Positions 1 to 12,606 of a stretch of 64,000 nt of DNA are shown here, in pieces; position 1 is the first letter of the stretch, and each line of letters starts with the position of its first letter. The DNA lies in contig JAWUZG010000084.1 in assembly GCA_036785705.1 (NCBI GenBank), positions 12,413,501 through 12,477,500 of the forward strand, written 5' to 3'. The translations under genes and the position numbers were made by a program. The stretch comes from Acanthornis magna. Lineage: Eukaryota > Chordata > Aves > Passeriformes > Acanthizidae. The notes below the pieces were generated by a model, which saw only the letters and a list, made by a program, of their open reading frames with translations, was not told where the DNA came from and did no database searches.

Positions 1-2165
1 GTGGGTTCCCCTAACCTGCAGGGGTGGGTTGAGTACAATGGAGTCACAGGTAATAGCTCTAATGCTAAACCAGGCCACACACAATGCACTTTGTTTACAT
101 CCGTGGCTCCTCAGAGAATGGGGCACCTGTGAATGGCATCTTCAAAATTCTGGCTCTATCTCTGCTTAGGTGTTTGCACAGCAGATCCCTATGGATGTAT
201 CTAATCATAAATCACTGTCAATCATTTTTCAGCATTGGCAGCAGTCATTTTCTATTATCACTTCTAACTCCTGTAAGTATTAATATAATATATAGCATGT
301 AATGAATGCTGTAAGGGTCTGGAAATAGAAAAAGAGGAGCTCAGAACTTCAGCTAGTGTAAATTAGTATCAGTACCGTGGACCTCATGGATCACACTATT
401 TGAAGTAAAATCTTATTAAGCTTTCTGTGTCTTTTCCCTCAAAGAAATTCCCCCATCCAATGAACTTTTAGCTTAACATTTAGGCAAAGCTGCCAGTAAA
501 TTGACACACACTTGTTTCTTACTTTTTAAAAATTTCGATGACTGTTACCCACAGTTCCCTGAAATATTTAAACAGCACATTTAAGCCTCCTTTGAACATG
601 AATTGGTTAACCATGTGAAAACACACTACAAAAGACTTGAACAGAGCTTTCTTGACTGGACTAATGCCAAAGCAATAAACCAATATCTTGGTGCTGAAAG
701 CTATAAACAGCTACGTGAGTGGCTTAGGATTGCATCTTAAGAACAATTTGTATGCATTCTTCTGCATAACTGTACATCTGGTGACAATAGAAAACATGGT
801 GCATAAACAGGCACAGCCAGGGTTACACACAATAAATTCAGGTAATCACTGCCCTTTTCTGTGTTGAAGTTTTTGCGGTTCTCTCTAAGACCAAGAGTAT
901 TCTAGTACAAAAACCACTAACACAGCTTTCTCAGGCAGACAAGGAGTCAAAAGCCACTTACAAATTGGCTTTACTACTTTGGGGAGGAATGGATAAAGAC
1001 CGTGGGACAGAGTATGATCTGTGGGCTCTCTTACTTCCCTTCAACTTCTATTATCTGTAAGTAACAAGATTTTAGCTTTCTCTGTCACTGTCACCACAGA
1101 GACCGTGGTTCTCTCAACTGTACAATGCAGCCTTGTACCTACCTTTGTGAAACCAAGGGGGAAGTAACCCTTTCAGCCTGCCAATGACATGTTTGGCAGC
1201 ATGGGACAAAGAACCAAAGTAAGAAATAATTACTGAAAAATTATTGGAGTAAAATTATTTTTATACTGTGGTATCTATTTTTAGTAGTAGAAACAGAAGT
1301 CTCTGTAGCATTCACCTCATGAGTTCCCATTGCTGACATAGGGGGTTTTTTTCCATAGAAATAAAGAAGCACCAATTTCCGAGGAACCTGGATTGCTCTG
1401 GAACTAAAATTTTCTGCTTACAAGGCAGAAAGACATTTCATGGTGAGTCCTGGAATGCAGAAGTCAAAATGCAGGATGAAGACATCGACAAGAATCTTTC
1501 TTTTAAACATGGTGTATTGTGGAGTTGCATTGAGGTGTTTGTTTCTTTTGTTTGTTTTTTTTTTTCCCAAACCAACCTCTATTTTGGATAATAAGAATTA
1601 AAGTGATAGTGCATATTTACAGAAGAAGTTACTGTTATCTTAGATCTGATAAAGCTTTAGCTCAGGACAGAGAGAGGTGCAATTAGCATATGGTGAAGAG
1701 TCTGATGTTTGAGCTGTAGGTGGTGGTGTTGCTTTATGGGAGTTTAAGTTCAATGAGGATGGACTACTAAAAAGGACACAAGTAGAGGTAAATTTGGGTA
1801 GCTAATAAATCAGTTGCCTTTGGTTTCCTGACAGTAGTCATCTTTCCTTCAGCATCAGTTGCTCACACAACACCTTTTGGAAATATGAATAAACATGGAA
1901 GCCTTAGATTTTGCCATGATTTAGGAACAGAGGTAGAATAGCAATGCAAGTAGAAGTGGACAGGTGCCAGAAAAATCATGGGAGAGGTTATCTTTATTAA
2001 TACAGTGCTCACCGACAATTCTTTTTGTCATTTTGCCTTTTTTGATGTAAACTTACTCTTCAACTGTGTGTTGTATTAGATTTCAAAGTACATTTCACAG
2101 TAGCCCTGGTTTTGGTTTCAGTAAACGTATGTGCAATTGTTGGAGGTTGGGGGGGGGAAGTGGAA
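1..2165. other. Intergenic DNA, nothing recognised
   Basis: AT-rich single-copy-looking DNA. No ORF over 72 codons, no splice-consistent exon series and no repeat family I recognise. A T-rich run near 1552-1565 and a G run near 2149-2157 are the only low-complexity tracts. Confidence 0.6.
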
Positions 2166-2935
2166 TTTTTCCCATTCTGTTGCTAGGCAAGTAACGATCG
2201 GTACTTAGAGGACATTTTACTCTCACAAAAGAGACAAAGACTTTTTGGCTGGGCGGGCACGGGAACAAGAGATAGCAAGACTTGATAACGACACAGGGAC
2301 TCGCTCACAAGTCTCGGAGGAGACAGCAGTGGAAGGAACGGCTCTCCGTTTTTTTGGCTGCGACTGCAGGAAAAGAAAAGCCCGGCTTTGCACTAGTTTT
2401 TCTCTACCTGGTGGGTGAGTTCTCGGGGCACGGGACTCCAATCATCTCTTCCCCTCCGGGAGGGTGCATCTCCCAGCTGCACTGCAGCGGAACGGGACCC
2501 CCGCCTGCCACCACCCCACGCCCTGCCTGCTGCCGCCCCCCCCCACCCTGCCTGCCCCAACTGCGGAGTTTCCTGCCGCCTCCTCTGCTGGCTGGCCCGG
2601 GTGGGCTGACCCGGCCGCTCCATCTCCCGGCTCTGGGCTCTCTGCTGCGCCCCCGTCCATCTGCGCTCCACCCTGCTCCAGCCCGTCGGCCATTACGCGC
2701 GACACAGATCCAACCTCGCGCCACAGCGCCATCTGCAGCTTCCCGGGAGTCATCGCACCTGCCCTGCTGGTCTAGGAGCCCAACAGCGCCCCTGCTGGCC
2801 GTGACCGTGACTGCACCAACCGGGAAAGTACCTGACAGTCCAGGGACATTTGCCACCGAGTTTTTTTTGGTTTTGTTTACTGTTTTTTTACCTTGTTTAC
2901 TGTTTTTTTGTTACTGATTGTTTACCTCAGTATAG
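2166..2935. promoter_or_regulatory. Orphan CpG-rich promoter-like patch with forkhead motifs
   Basis: Between roughly 2400 and 2860 the GC content jumps well above the flanks and CpG dinucleotides are dense (about thirty by eye), unlike the surrounding AT-rich DNA. On the left edge, 2179-2191 reads GTTGCTAGGCAAG, one base off the RFX X-box consensus. On the right edge three copies of the forkhead core TGTTTAC occur on the + strand at 2874-2880, 2894-2900 and 2919-2925. A strong splice-donor-like string (GGTGAGT) sits near 2413-2419. Overlapping long ORFs on both strands here are what GC-rich noncoding DNA gives and match no protein I know. It may be a promoter/first exon of an unannotated transcript or an enhancer. 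It does not encode the start of BRSK2. Confidence 0.5.
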
Positions 2936-3610
2936 ATACTAGTAAAAAAAAACAACTCTTATTCCTTTTCCCATACCTTTGCCTGAGAGCCCTTGATTCT
3001 AAAGTTATAATAATTCGGAGGGAAGGGGATTCACATTCTCTGTTCTAAGGAAGGTTCCCACCTTCCTAAGCAGACACCTGTCTATCAAACGAAGACAGCA
3101 ATTTGTCTTGCAAGCAGTCTCTAATCTAACACCCAATAGAAATAATCGACTTGAGTAAGTTTTGCATACACAGAACACCATTGATTTAGTGTTTGTATAC
3201 AAACTGGGGAAATAAACCATACACCTCTATGAACCAATGCATCCACTGTTTCCATTTGCAGGAATTTTGACTTACTTTGTGGATTAGAACTTTTCTATGG
3301 AAACACCTGTCACACTGCATTTGTAACTTGTTCTGAGTTACAGCTCTGTCTCCCCACTGATTTCCCTAAGGCCTCTGTTTTTCCTGCATGAAAAAATGAT
3401 ACTTTCAGCTCCAGTCTGTAAAATGCTAGCAAAGTGACTTCCTTATGGGGAGTCAAACTAATGGACACACAAGGATAATGTAATTCTCTTCAATGTAGCT
3501 GCTGCCAGGTGCCTGTAGCAAAGCTCTCATACTCCAGCATCCCTTGTGGACAGATCTGTGGCCATCAAGTCAGTGATGACTGGAAGAATAGCCCCACTTC
3601 CCTGCAGCTG
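2936..3610. other. Intergenic DNA, nothing recognised
   Basis: AT-rich unique-looking DNA between the CpG-rich patch and the first LTR. No supported gene. Confidence 0.55.
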
Positions 3611-4204
3611 TGTTCTGGCTTTGGCTGGGGTAGAGTTAATTTTCTTCACAGTGCCTGGTATTGGGCTGTGTTTTGGATTTGTGTTGAAAACAGCGTGGAT
3701 AACATCGATAAGTTCTTGGTGTTGCTGAGCAGGGCTTGCACAGAGCCAAGGCCTTTTCTGCTTTCTTCTTGCTCATACTTCCACACTGGCAAGGGGGCTG
3801 GGGGTACATGGGAAGTTTGGGAGGAGATGCAGTCAGGACAGCTGATCCCAACTGATACAAGGAATATTCCGCACCATATGACACCCTGCTCAGTATATAA
3901 AGGGGAGAAAAAGGAAGAAGGGGGTCTTTTGCAGTTCAGGTGTTTGAAAGTAATGGCTACACATGATGGGGCCCTGCACTCCTGGAGATGGCTGAACACC
4001 TGCCTGAGTGTGGGTAGCAGTGAATTAATTCCTTGCTTTACTTTGGTTGTGGGCACTGCTTTTTCTTTCCCTATTAAACTACCTTTATCTCAAACCACAA
4101 GTTTGCCAGCTATTACCTTCCAATTTGCTCCTCGATCCCACTGGTGGGAGAGTGAGTGAATGGCTTTGTGGAGCTTTGTCGCTGGCTGGGGTTAAACCAT
4201 GACA
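3611..4204 (+). mobile_element. Solo LTR of an avian ERVL-type endogenous retrovirus
   Basis: A 594-bp unit starting TGTTCTGG and ending ACA that has the layout of the common avian ERVL LTR: a GAGTTAATTTTCTTCA block near the start, AAGGCCTTTTCTGCTT in the middle, a TATA box (TATATAA, 3894-3900), an ATTAAA poly(A) signal at 4073-4078 and the terminal GGCTGGGGTTAAACCA block. No gag, pol or env flanks it, so it is a solo LTR left by recombination between two LTRs. A 216-codon ORF across it is incidental. The 5-bp flanks (AGCTG and AGTAA) do not match, so no target-site duplication survives. Confidence 0.85.
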
Positions 4205-7200
4205 AGTAATAACCATACATGAGTTCACATTATGCATTAAAAACCTCTCCAAAACCCCAAATAATGAAAAGCATTATCTGGGACCCCCAACACTTCTTGC
4301 ATCTGAGAGCATCTGAGATTTGGCAATGGGCTGGTGTCTCCCTGCAGTGGCCACTGAGGCACAGTCCATCTCTCTGCTCCACACAGCAACTTAGGCACAA
4401 GGGCATGAGACATAGTGAGTAGAGTCTTTCCAAAGATTTACAGCTGGAAGATGCACCATGGACAGAGAGAAGAAAAAGTAGAGAATATATAAATCAAACT
4501 AGAGCCCCTTGATCTTTCTAGAAAGAATGTCATCTTCACTGTGTTTTTGTGTAAAGGCACATTAAGGCGCAACAACCTGAGAAGGGCAAAGTTAAACAAA
4601 AATTTTCAGGATGGGAAAGTGTTCAGGATCCAGGGAGTCACAGGCACAAATTCATTCACACATGTAAGTGTAAGTTTAGGATTAAGTAGTCAGAGTGCTT
4701 ACCTAGAGCAATTTCCAGACAAGAACACTATTTAGATGTCACTCTTGGGACATTCAATTCAGACACAGTGCATAACTTAGGTTTTTCCCGCTTCGCTGTG
4801 CTCTGAGGAAGCCTGCATTGCTCCCAAGTCTTCTGGGGATATAGAACAGAGAATATGAGGATATTGGGATGAGGAGCTGTCAGTCTCTTAGGCTGTGGTT
4901 TTGCTTTTCTTCCCTAGTGACAGAGCTTTTGTGTCCTCCTGGCAGACACTATTCAGCTTAATCATCATTTAAACTGCCAGTTCATTACTCTCCTGAGTCT
5001 TCATGCCAGCTAACAGTTTTAGTTGCTTTTCCCTGATCAGACTAACACATTCAGACCCCTATTTAATATTTTTCTCCTTGATCTTCCACAAATGCTGACA
5101 CATGCTAACTTGACTCAAGCTTGTCACTAACCTAATAATTATAACAATTGCTAACCTCCATTGAATGTCTTCAAAGAGGGGATTTATGGTAGTTTTTGCT
5201 ATCTTAAAAGTTGGATGTGTCTATGTTATTTGTCAGGAAGGTCATTTGTGTCCAAATCAAAAGTGTCACAGATGACAGATCTCTGGTAGGACACTGTTTT
5301 TAATTAATTTAACTTAATCTACTTAATGGATTTACTTGTAAGTTATCAGAAAATTCACTCACAGCTTATATGCTGTAAGTTTGGGGATGATCCATGGAGC
5401 CTTTACATACTACGTAGAGGCTGTGTCCTTAATTTGTTTTTTTAAAGTCAGTATTTTGGACTTGTGTTCAGCCACGGGTTTGCCATTTATCATATGAATA
5501 ACACTAGCTTCATCCCTAAGGTTAAAAGGCCAGACATCTTAAAATTTGAGAGGTTCCTAGGTTTAAGCTGTTGCAATACAATCTCATGTCAGGACTTATT
5601 TATTTTTCAGGTGACCATACCTCTTTCAGTGAGAGAGGGATTAATTTTAGCCAACAATAAAAATAATTTCAGTATCATTGCTCTTTACTTAGCAGATCTT
5701 ACTTATTTACTAAATATGGATCAAATCCTTATAAAGAGATGATTGTAAATTTCTCTGTGGGTTTTTCCATGGCAGTCATCACTGTAATATGCCAGTACTT
5801 CACACTTTTTTCCCCACAACAGTCTTGTTAATTTAATTATTTTATTCACATTTTCCAGATGGAAATTGAGACAGAATGATTGAGTGCAAATTGTTTCCTC
5901 ACTTTGTGTTGGGCATTATAAATGAAATAGTTCTCATTGACGATAATTTTAGCTGCAAATTCTTAGCTCGTCTGATCACATACTTAAGGCGTAGGAAACA
6001 ATTAATGAATGCATGTAAAATATGTGACTTCTTCTCTTGCAGCATGTTTTCTAAAGACTGCCACAGTGTCAGGGAACAAATACAGTTTCCCATGGTATCA
6101 ATGATTACCTGAAGTATGAGCCCATCCTGTCTTGCTCTAAACCTCCCCAGCTCCATTTGCTACTCACCTATCAACCTTGGCAATGAATGGGGGAATATCA
6201 TATGGAACCACAAAACAGACATGAAATTCAAACTGGCATATACAAAGAGAATGGAAAAATTGGTATTTAGCTGTAAAAGGCCCAGAGGGATTACTTATTC
6301 AAGTTCTAAAACCAGACCGATTCCTTAAGTCCCCAATTACTTCATATACTATCTAAAAGAAAATCTATCTAGGTCTATCCTGGAAAGATCTAAGTAAAAT
6401 AAACACAAATTTAACCTAATTTTAAAAACCCAGAAGCAAATACTGTAATGGTGGAGGGGTAGGCATTGCCCGTTTCCTACTTTCCCTGTAAATTCACCAA
6501 AAAAAGAATTGATGAAGAAAGAAACAGTGGCAAAATCAAGTGAGCATAAAAAACATGAAACTGTGTATACTTCTCCAAATGATCAAGGTTTACATCAAAA
6601 TCAAATGTTCTTTACACTCAGGTGAGTTGTGTCCTGCTATTCCATGCATTTTCAGTATGACTGTCTCTATTTACATATTTAATGAAATACAGATCTTGAG
6701 ATCTTTGCAGTACTTCATCTTCTGACAAAACTCTTTGAAGTGTTAGGTGAATATCGTCAACCATGTAATGGGACAATTTGCTTTTGGTTTTAATTAATTT
6801 TTTCTTTCATTTTTAAAAACCAGAAGTATATTACATCCCAAATATTATATGAAAGACAACATTTAGAGACGCAAGTAGTCATAACAAAAGGCTCTTTAAA
6901 TGAAAGTAATAGAAAATATTGAAAGAAACATGCAAAGCATTCAAGATTTATCTAATTTATTGCATGGAGATTTTTGTAACTCTGCTTTATGAAAATATTA
7001 TTGTTCTATACAGAAGTTAACATCTAACTAGCTTGAATATCTTGTAAGTGCTTTTGCTATGGCTGTTCCTTTTAATAGGTCTCTAGAGCCACTGAATCTA
7101 AATAGCAATTTTTCAGCTGACAATGCTTTGCATCAGAAGATCATTACTCTGTTCCTTGTCCCAAAAGCACTAAGTACAGAGCAGTAATTAAATGGATATA

Positions 7201-10080
7201 AGTTCATAAAAGCCCCTGTGCAGAGGTGAGACACGTCCTGCTCTTCACTCCTGCCCTCTGAACTGTAGATACATGTAATTCATAGTAAAATTGCACAAAC
7301 CAATTCCTTTCACTTTTACAAAACAAAAATGTCATCCCAAGTATCTCCCACCCTTAACCCATTCCCAGGAAAAGCATTCTGACTGTAACCCTTTTGATTT
7401 GTAGTCAGAGAATTCCCACTGAAGTGTCCCTAGAAATCTCAGCCAGGACAGTTGGAAAGGAATCATGAGACAATCCCTGTGGTAACTACATCCCATAAAT
7501 TTAGGGATTTACATGCTGATCCTAGCATTTTAAACTCCATTTAGAAATGTAGTAGCAGCTGCTACAGACCCAGAAATATTGGTGTAATAATAATTTTGTC
7601 ATGATGCTGCTTTGAAAATTGGTCATAGAATTGTTCCTCAGCTTGGGTTTCCCAGGGGCATTAAGATAAAATGCAATGCAACTAAGTAATCTTGAAGTGA
7701 TAGGAGTAGGGATTACTCTGGCAGGGATTACCTCTGGAAGAGAAAGTCACACTCTTCTCACCAGATACAGATGAGAATGTTGATAATAAATCTGACTGAG
7801 CAAAGCTTTAGCATCCTTCTGTTTTATCTAAGTGGCAGAATTCAGCTGAGGTCTTTCCAAGCTAATGAGGCCATCATAGAGGACACTTCTGTGACAGCTG
7901 TACAGCACTAGAGAATGTAGCCCAGCCTTTAGCTGCAGTAAATCAGCTCAGTTAGCTCCTCACTAAATTGCCAAGTACTGCCATTCCCAAAGCCTCCCAT
8001 AGCTTCTGGAATCAAGCTGCCACCCCTAACTTTATATGTCTGCTTCAGGACAAAATGAAAATACTTCTCTTAATGCCTAGAAATCCCCTGCTCTCACCCC
8101 ATTCATTATTACAATGTCTTGAAATTCAGACAGAATTGCTTAATTAACTGAAAAATAATCTCCGGAGATTAAGAGATCTGCAACAAAAACAATAAGCAAG
8201 CGATCCCTTGAGTAGGGGCTTTGTATCTTCTTTTGCTTATACAAGACCATAGCAGCTTCACAGAAGCTACAGCAGCAGAAGAATCAAATGACAGGAGCAC
8301 AAAGCCCTACAATTATTGCTAATTATATCTTTAAAAATGAGGATTTTCCAATGTAAAAGGGAAATTTGAAGTGGATGGGAAGGCTTGTATGAGTTTTCTC
8401 ACAAAAGGCTTCTTCTTCGTGTGAGCTGTTGATCTGCTTTTGCATCAATTTTTGTGAGTTTTTTCTTTTTTATGCCTTAGTGACCTATTCTCATGCCATA
8501 AGGGAAAAAGATTTTTTGTGGAGAGTTCTTTACATGACGTCTCTAAAAACTAAAAATGATGGGCACATATTTATAAATTTGCATAGCAGACATGGACTTT
8601 TCTTCCCTATAGACTGAGAGTGTCTCTACTGTTTAAGTTTCATCAATGCTTAATGCACAGCTCCAGAGATATCTGCACTATTGCTATAGACAGACAATTG
8701 GTTACCCCTGTCTTGGAAGTCACTTCTTTTATTGTTGTGCTGTACAGAGGTCTTGGATTTGCCCAGGCCAGAGATTAGATCACATTTAAGTGGCACTGCA
8801 ATTATAATGTTTCCTTCTCTTCCCCTTCTCACCTTCCAGGTTTGCTTCTTACATGGTCTTCAGCTTCCAAAATCCACTAATTTCTTTCTTCTGTTTTAAG
8901 CAGCCCGGCTAAAAGCATCCTCCTTTCCATAACCTGTTTATTTTCTAAATGGACAGATATTTTTTCCCCTCTAGATATTTTCCAGTCTTCATTTTCTGTC
9001 TATCATGGCTTTCAGTCAGTGTGCCTGACAAATCCTCTCTCACTCTGCTCCCAAAAACCTGGCTTTTGATCCAGTGTTCAGCCATTTCACCTCTGGGCTT
9101 CCAGTCCTGTAACTTGGAAGATATAGCAATAAAGCAAGCACAAGTAAGACTAATCTCTGAAATAGACTGGGTAATTCTCCTTCCTATTCTCCCCCAAGGC
9201 AAACACATTGACATTTTGAGTTAAGTTAAATTCTGGCTGTATAAAAAGAAACTGAAGCTTACCTATAAAGTTTCTAATGGCTAATGCTGAGAGTCTCTCA
9301 GAGGGCAAAAACTGGGGCAGAACCTGCTGCAATAAAAAGTAAATTTCTCTGGGTAATGGCAGGGAAATCACTCTTCCTCTATACAAGCAAATCTTAGTGT
9401 GTTTAGACATTCTGAGGAAAGCTATTAATCCTGGGCCTGACCCATTTTACACTAATGTAAATCAGAAAGAAACCCCTTGAAATTAGAGGACTTGCAAAAA
9501 TGCATTTAAAAAATCTTTAATTATTAAGACCAGGGGCCCTGTTGTGAAAATATGGACTAAGCCTCTTCCTCTCCACACATTTGATATTTCTAAACTTGTT
9601 AACATGAGGAGCAATGTGATCTAGCAGCAGAGCACAGAAATAAGAGCTGGGAGGCTTTGACTCTATTCCTGGCTCTGACAGTAACATATTAGGTGACAAT
9701 GAGCAGATCATTTCACTTTTGTAAGCCAACACTTCCCCTTTCACCCTTGGTCTTGTTGATCTGTAAATTGTTTGGTCTTAACAGGACCTTCAAAGTATTG
9801 TCATAATGTAACAAACTGACCCTTACAAAGACTAATTCTAAAAGAAAACTCAGTGGGACTTACATACACTGAAGTAACTTAAGAATAATGGAAAACACAT
9901 ATGCAGGTATTGTTTATTAGCACTGGGATTACATAACTCCAGAGCAATGAGGCTGTTTTGTTACTTTGACTAATTTGTTATCAACAGTCACAATGCTTTC
10001 TTAAGATGGCAAGAAATCAGTCTATCTAACTTGCAATTAGGGATTAAAAAAAAAAGCTTGACAAAAAGATTTGACCTTAA
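4205..10080. other. Long intergenic stretch, nothing recognised
   Basis: Almost 6 kb of AT-rich DNA with only short incidental ORFs (at most 92 codons, none with a recognisable domain). I see no LTR, CR1 tail or exon-like series in it. Confidence 0.55.
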
Positions 10081-10360
10081 TTTTAAAAATTAACATTCTG
10101 ACAAAAAGCAAACGAAGTGCATTTTCAGTTTAATTAAAATGCCACAATTACAATGTAAATAATTGTGTTTTATTAATCATCGGCATTCAAGCTTGTGACT
10201 GGAGCAATACTAATGATAATTAAGTTGCTGGTGCTGAGTATGGTGCCTTAATAATTACATAGTAGTTAATACAGAATGCTAACTAAAACTGGGAAGTTCT
10301 GCATAGCAATTAAGTTATCTCAGGCTGCTAATTAGTTATGTTAATTTAGAACTACTTCAG
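10081..10360. promoter_or_regulatory. AT-rich block dense in homeodomain cores, candidate conserved enhancer
   Basis: About 280 bp in which TAAT/ATTA cores recur many times on both strands, with a perfect 8-bp inverted pair CACAATTA (10143-10150) / TAATTGTG (10160-10167) separated by 9 bp. The sequence is not a simple repeat: it mixes TAATTA-type sites with unique words, the look of vertebrate developmental enhancers. Function is inference; only alignment with other birds or reptiles would show conservation. Confidence 0.3.
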
Positions 10361-11231
10361 TTTCCTGTGTAGACTGGGCTTGTTAGACTTCAAGTCCCCA
10401 TTGTCACTTCTGTCATATGCAACGGAACTGGTGCACTCTTTCCCTTTCCATTGAAGTTTACACAAGAATATTTCACATCATCAAAGTGGTCTCTAAGGGA
10501 GAGAGATGCTACAAAATCTTATACTGTATTTCTTAGCTATTTTTCTGGCACGTGCAGATAGCATGTTAAAGATAAAGATGCTTAATCATGACAAGGGCCC
10601 TTCTAATTGTTAATGTCAAGGCAGAGTCCACTTTTTAAAGTAATTTTTATTAGTACATTTTTTACAGGCAGAAAAAACAAGGTTATTTTAAAGGGATATG
10701 AAAAGAATGAGAAAAAGAAACTAAGCTGCTCCATGGATAGACCAGAGACAGAATTAAAAAGTCATAGGTAATTCCTGCTTGCAGTCATAATATTGAGGAC
10801 TGTGCTTTAAGATGTGGGCTCCTGAGTCAGGATTTGAGCTCTAAAGCAGACATTGCAAATAGCTTGAGTGCACAAGGTCTCAAAGGTAAAAAGCAATTGA
10901 GAAAATACCTTGCAAGGGAAACTGAACTGGCCCCGCTTGTCTATTTAAAATTCTTCAGAAATACAGAAATCAAATGGAGCAAGATTAATGAGTACTTTCC
11001 CTGCATTTGCAAGGAAGAGCTGTCAGAAAAAGGAAGGCAGAGGTCCAGTCTTCTTTCCAATACACCTTGAGTGGCTGGGAGTCAGTAACCCAATGCCCCC
11101 ACTTCCTTATACTACTGTTTGACGGAGAGGTTGTCCCCTGCTTTGAGAACAGGGTTGGGGTTGTTGCAGATAGTCACAAGATGTCCTCTTTGCCTTCTCT
11201 TCCTAATTCTAAAAAATCCACCTCCCAGTGG
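10361..11231. other. Intergenic DNA, nothing recognised
   Basis: AT-rich DNA without recognisable coding content or repeat family. Confidence 0.5.
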
Positions 11232-11296
11232 ATGTCTGTATATAACAGACAGTTATGTCTGTATATAACTTTACAGTTATGTCTGTATATAACTTT
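11232..11296. repeat. Short tandem repeat, about 24-bp unit, nearly 3 copies
   Basis: The word ATGTCTGTATATAAC starts at 11232, 11255 and 11279, giving units of 23, 24 and an incomplete 18 bp that differ mainly in the bases after the shared word. It lies just upstream of the CR1 copy. Confidence 0.8.
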
Positions 11297-11339
11297 ATGT
11301 GTTAACCTTTGCCTCAGCTTTTAATAAGACCAGTTGTTC

Positions 11340-12201
11340 TTGGGGTATCTATCCACCTGAGCCTGAAGACAGGAAACAGAATGAAGACCCAATAATCCAA
11401 GTATAAACTGATTAGCGACCTGCTACCCCACTTTACACATAAAAATCTATTGTACTGAGGGAGCTGGTGGAAGTGCTCACCAATCCACTTTCAATCACTT
11501 GTCAGCAGTCCTGGCTAACTGGAGAGGTCCCAGTTGAATGGAGGTTAGCAAATGTGATGCCTGCCTACAAAAGGGGCCAGAGAAGAATCCACAGAGCTAC
11601 AGGCCTGTCAGCCTGACCTTGCTTCCAAGGAAGGTCAGTGATTGTCCCCTTGTTCTGGGCACTGGTGAGGTGGCACCTCAAAACCTGTGTCCAATTCTGG
11701 GCTCCTCACTACAAGAAAGATATTGAGTTGCTGGAGCATGTCTGGAGAAGGACAATGGAGCTCATGAGGGGTCTGGAGCACAAATCCTATGAGGAGCAGC
11801 TGAGGGAGCTGTTTAGTTGCCACCTGGAGAAAAGGAGGCACAGGGAGGACCTTAGTGCTCTCTACAATTGTGTGAAAGGGGACTGTAGTGAGGTTGGTCC
11901 CAAGTGATAGGAACCAACTACTGGCAAGTGATAGGACAAGAGAAACGGTCCTCAAGTGTTTGAGGGAAGGGTCAGATTGGACATCAGGAAAAATTTCTTC
12001 ACTGGAAGGGTGATCAGGCTTTGGAACAGGCTGCCCAGCAAAGTGGTGGAGTCACCATCCCTGAAGGTATGTAAAAGATGTGTAGATGAGGGGCGTAGGG
12101 ACGTGGTTTAGTCATGGACTTGGCAGTGTTAGGATTGTGTGGGAACTTGATGATCTCAAGTGTCATTTCCAACCCAAGTGATTACGATTCTGTGATTCTG
12201 T
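11340..12201 (+). mobile_element. CR1 LINE fragment with a large internal deletion
   Basis: The left part (about 11380-11637) matches the reverse-transcriptase section of CR1: GTTAGCAAATGTGATGCC and CTACAGGCCTGTCAGCCTG are diagnostic. From about 11640 the sequence jumps to the 3' part of CR1 (GGCACTGGTGAGGTGGCACC and the TGGAGCATGTCTGGAGAAG block) and continues to a typical tail of ATTCTGTG-type units at 12185-12201. Several hundred bases of the element are missing at the junction near 11638. It is non-functional: short broken frames only. Confidence 0.88.
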
Positions 12202-12395
12202 TACTTCATGTCTTTAGAGAAACAATCTGAGTGTGGCCAACTTGGAGTTTCAGGCAATGTGACCTTTTCTCCTTTCTATTGGCAGAGTAAGGGTTACAAA
12301 TAAAGATTTTATGCTAATGGCCATATCAAGAGCTTTAAACCCTTATGTTTTCTAATGCATGTCCATCTCCTATGTTGACTGCTTCCTTATATTGT

Positions 12396-12606
12396 TTTTC
12401 ACCCAGAGGGTGGTCAGGCACTGGAACAGGCTCCCCAGGGAAGTGGTCATAGCACCAAGTTTGACAGAGTTTAAGAACAGTTTGGACAATGCTCTCAGGC
12501 ACATGGTGTGATTCTTGCGATGTCCTGAGAAGGGCCAGGAGCTGGAGTTGATGATCCTGATGAGTCCCTGCCAACTCAGTATATCCTACGATTCTGTGAT
12601 TCTATG
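12396..12606 (+). mobile_element. CR1 LINE 3' end, 5'-truncated
   Basis: About 210 bp starting CACCCAGAGGGTGGTCAGGC and ending in the CR1 tail GATTCTGTGATTCTATG. This is the standard form of a short, 5'-truncated CR1 insertion, in the same orientation as the copy 200 bp to its left. Confidence 0.9.

Noticed and set aside
2786..2798. Third possible CTCF core in the orphan CpG patch
   Set aside because: Lacks one G of the core; a second candidate at 2726-2739 matches only 12 of 14 positions, so neither was called.
2282..2917. 211-codon ORF and several overlapping - strand ORFs of 92-150 codons
   Set aside because: They coincide with a GC/CpG-rich patch where stops are rare, have low-complexity Pro/Arg/Ala composition, are open in several frames at once and match no known protein.
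3509..4159. 216-codon ORF
   Set aside because: It lies almost wholly inside the solo ERVL LTR, which is noncoding in its source provirus.
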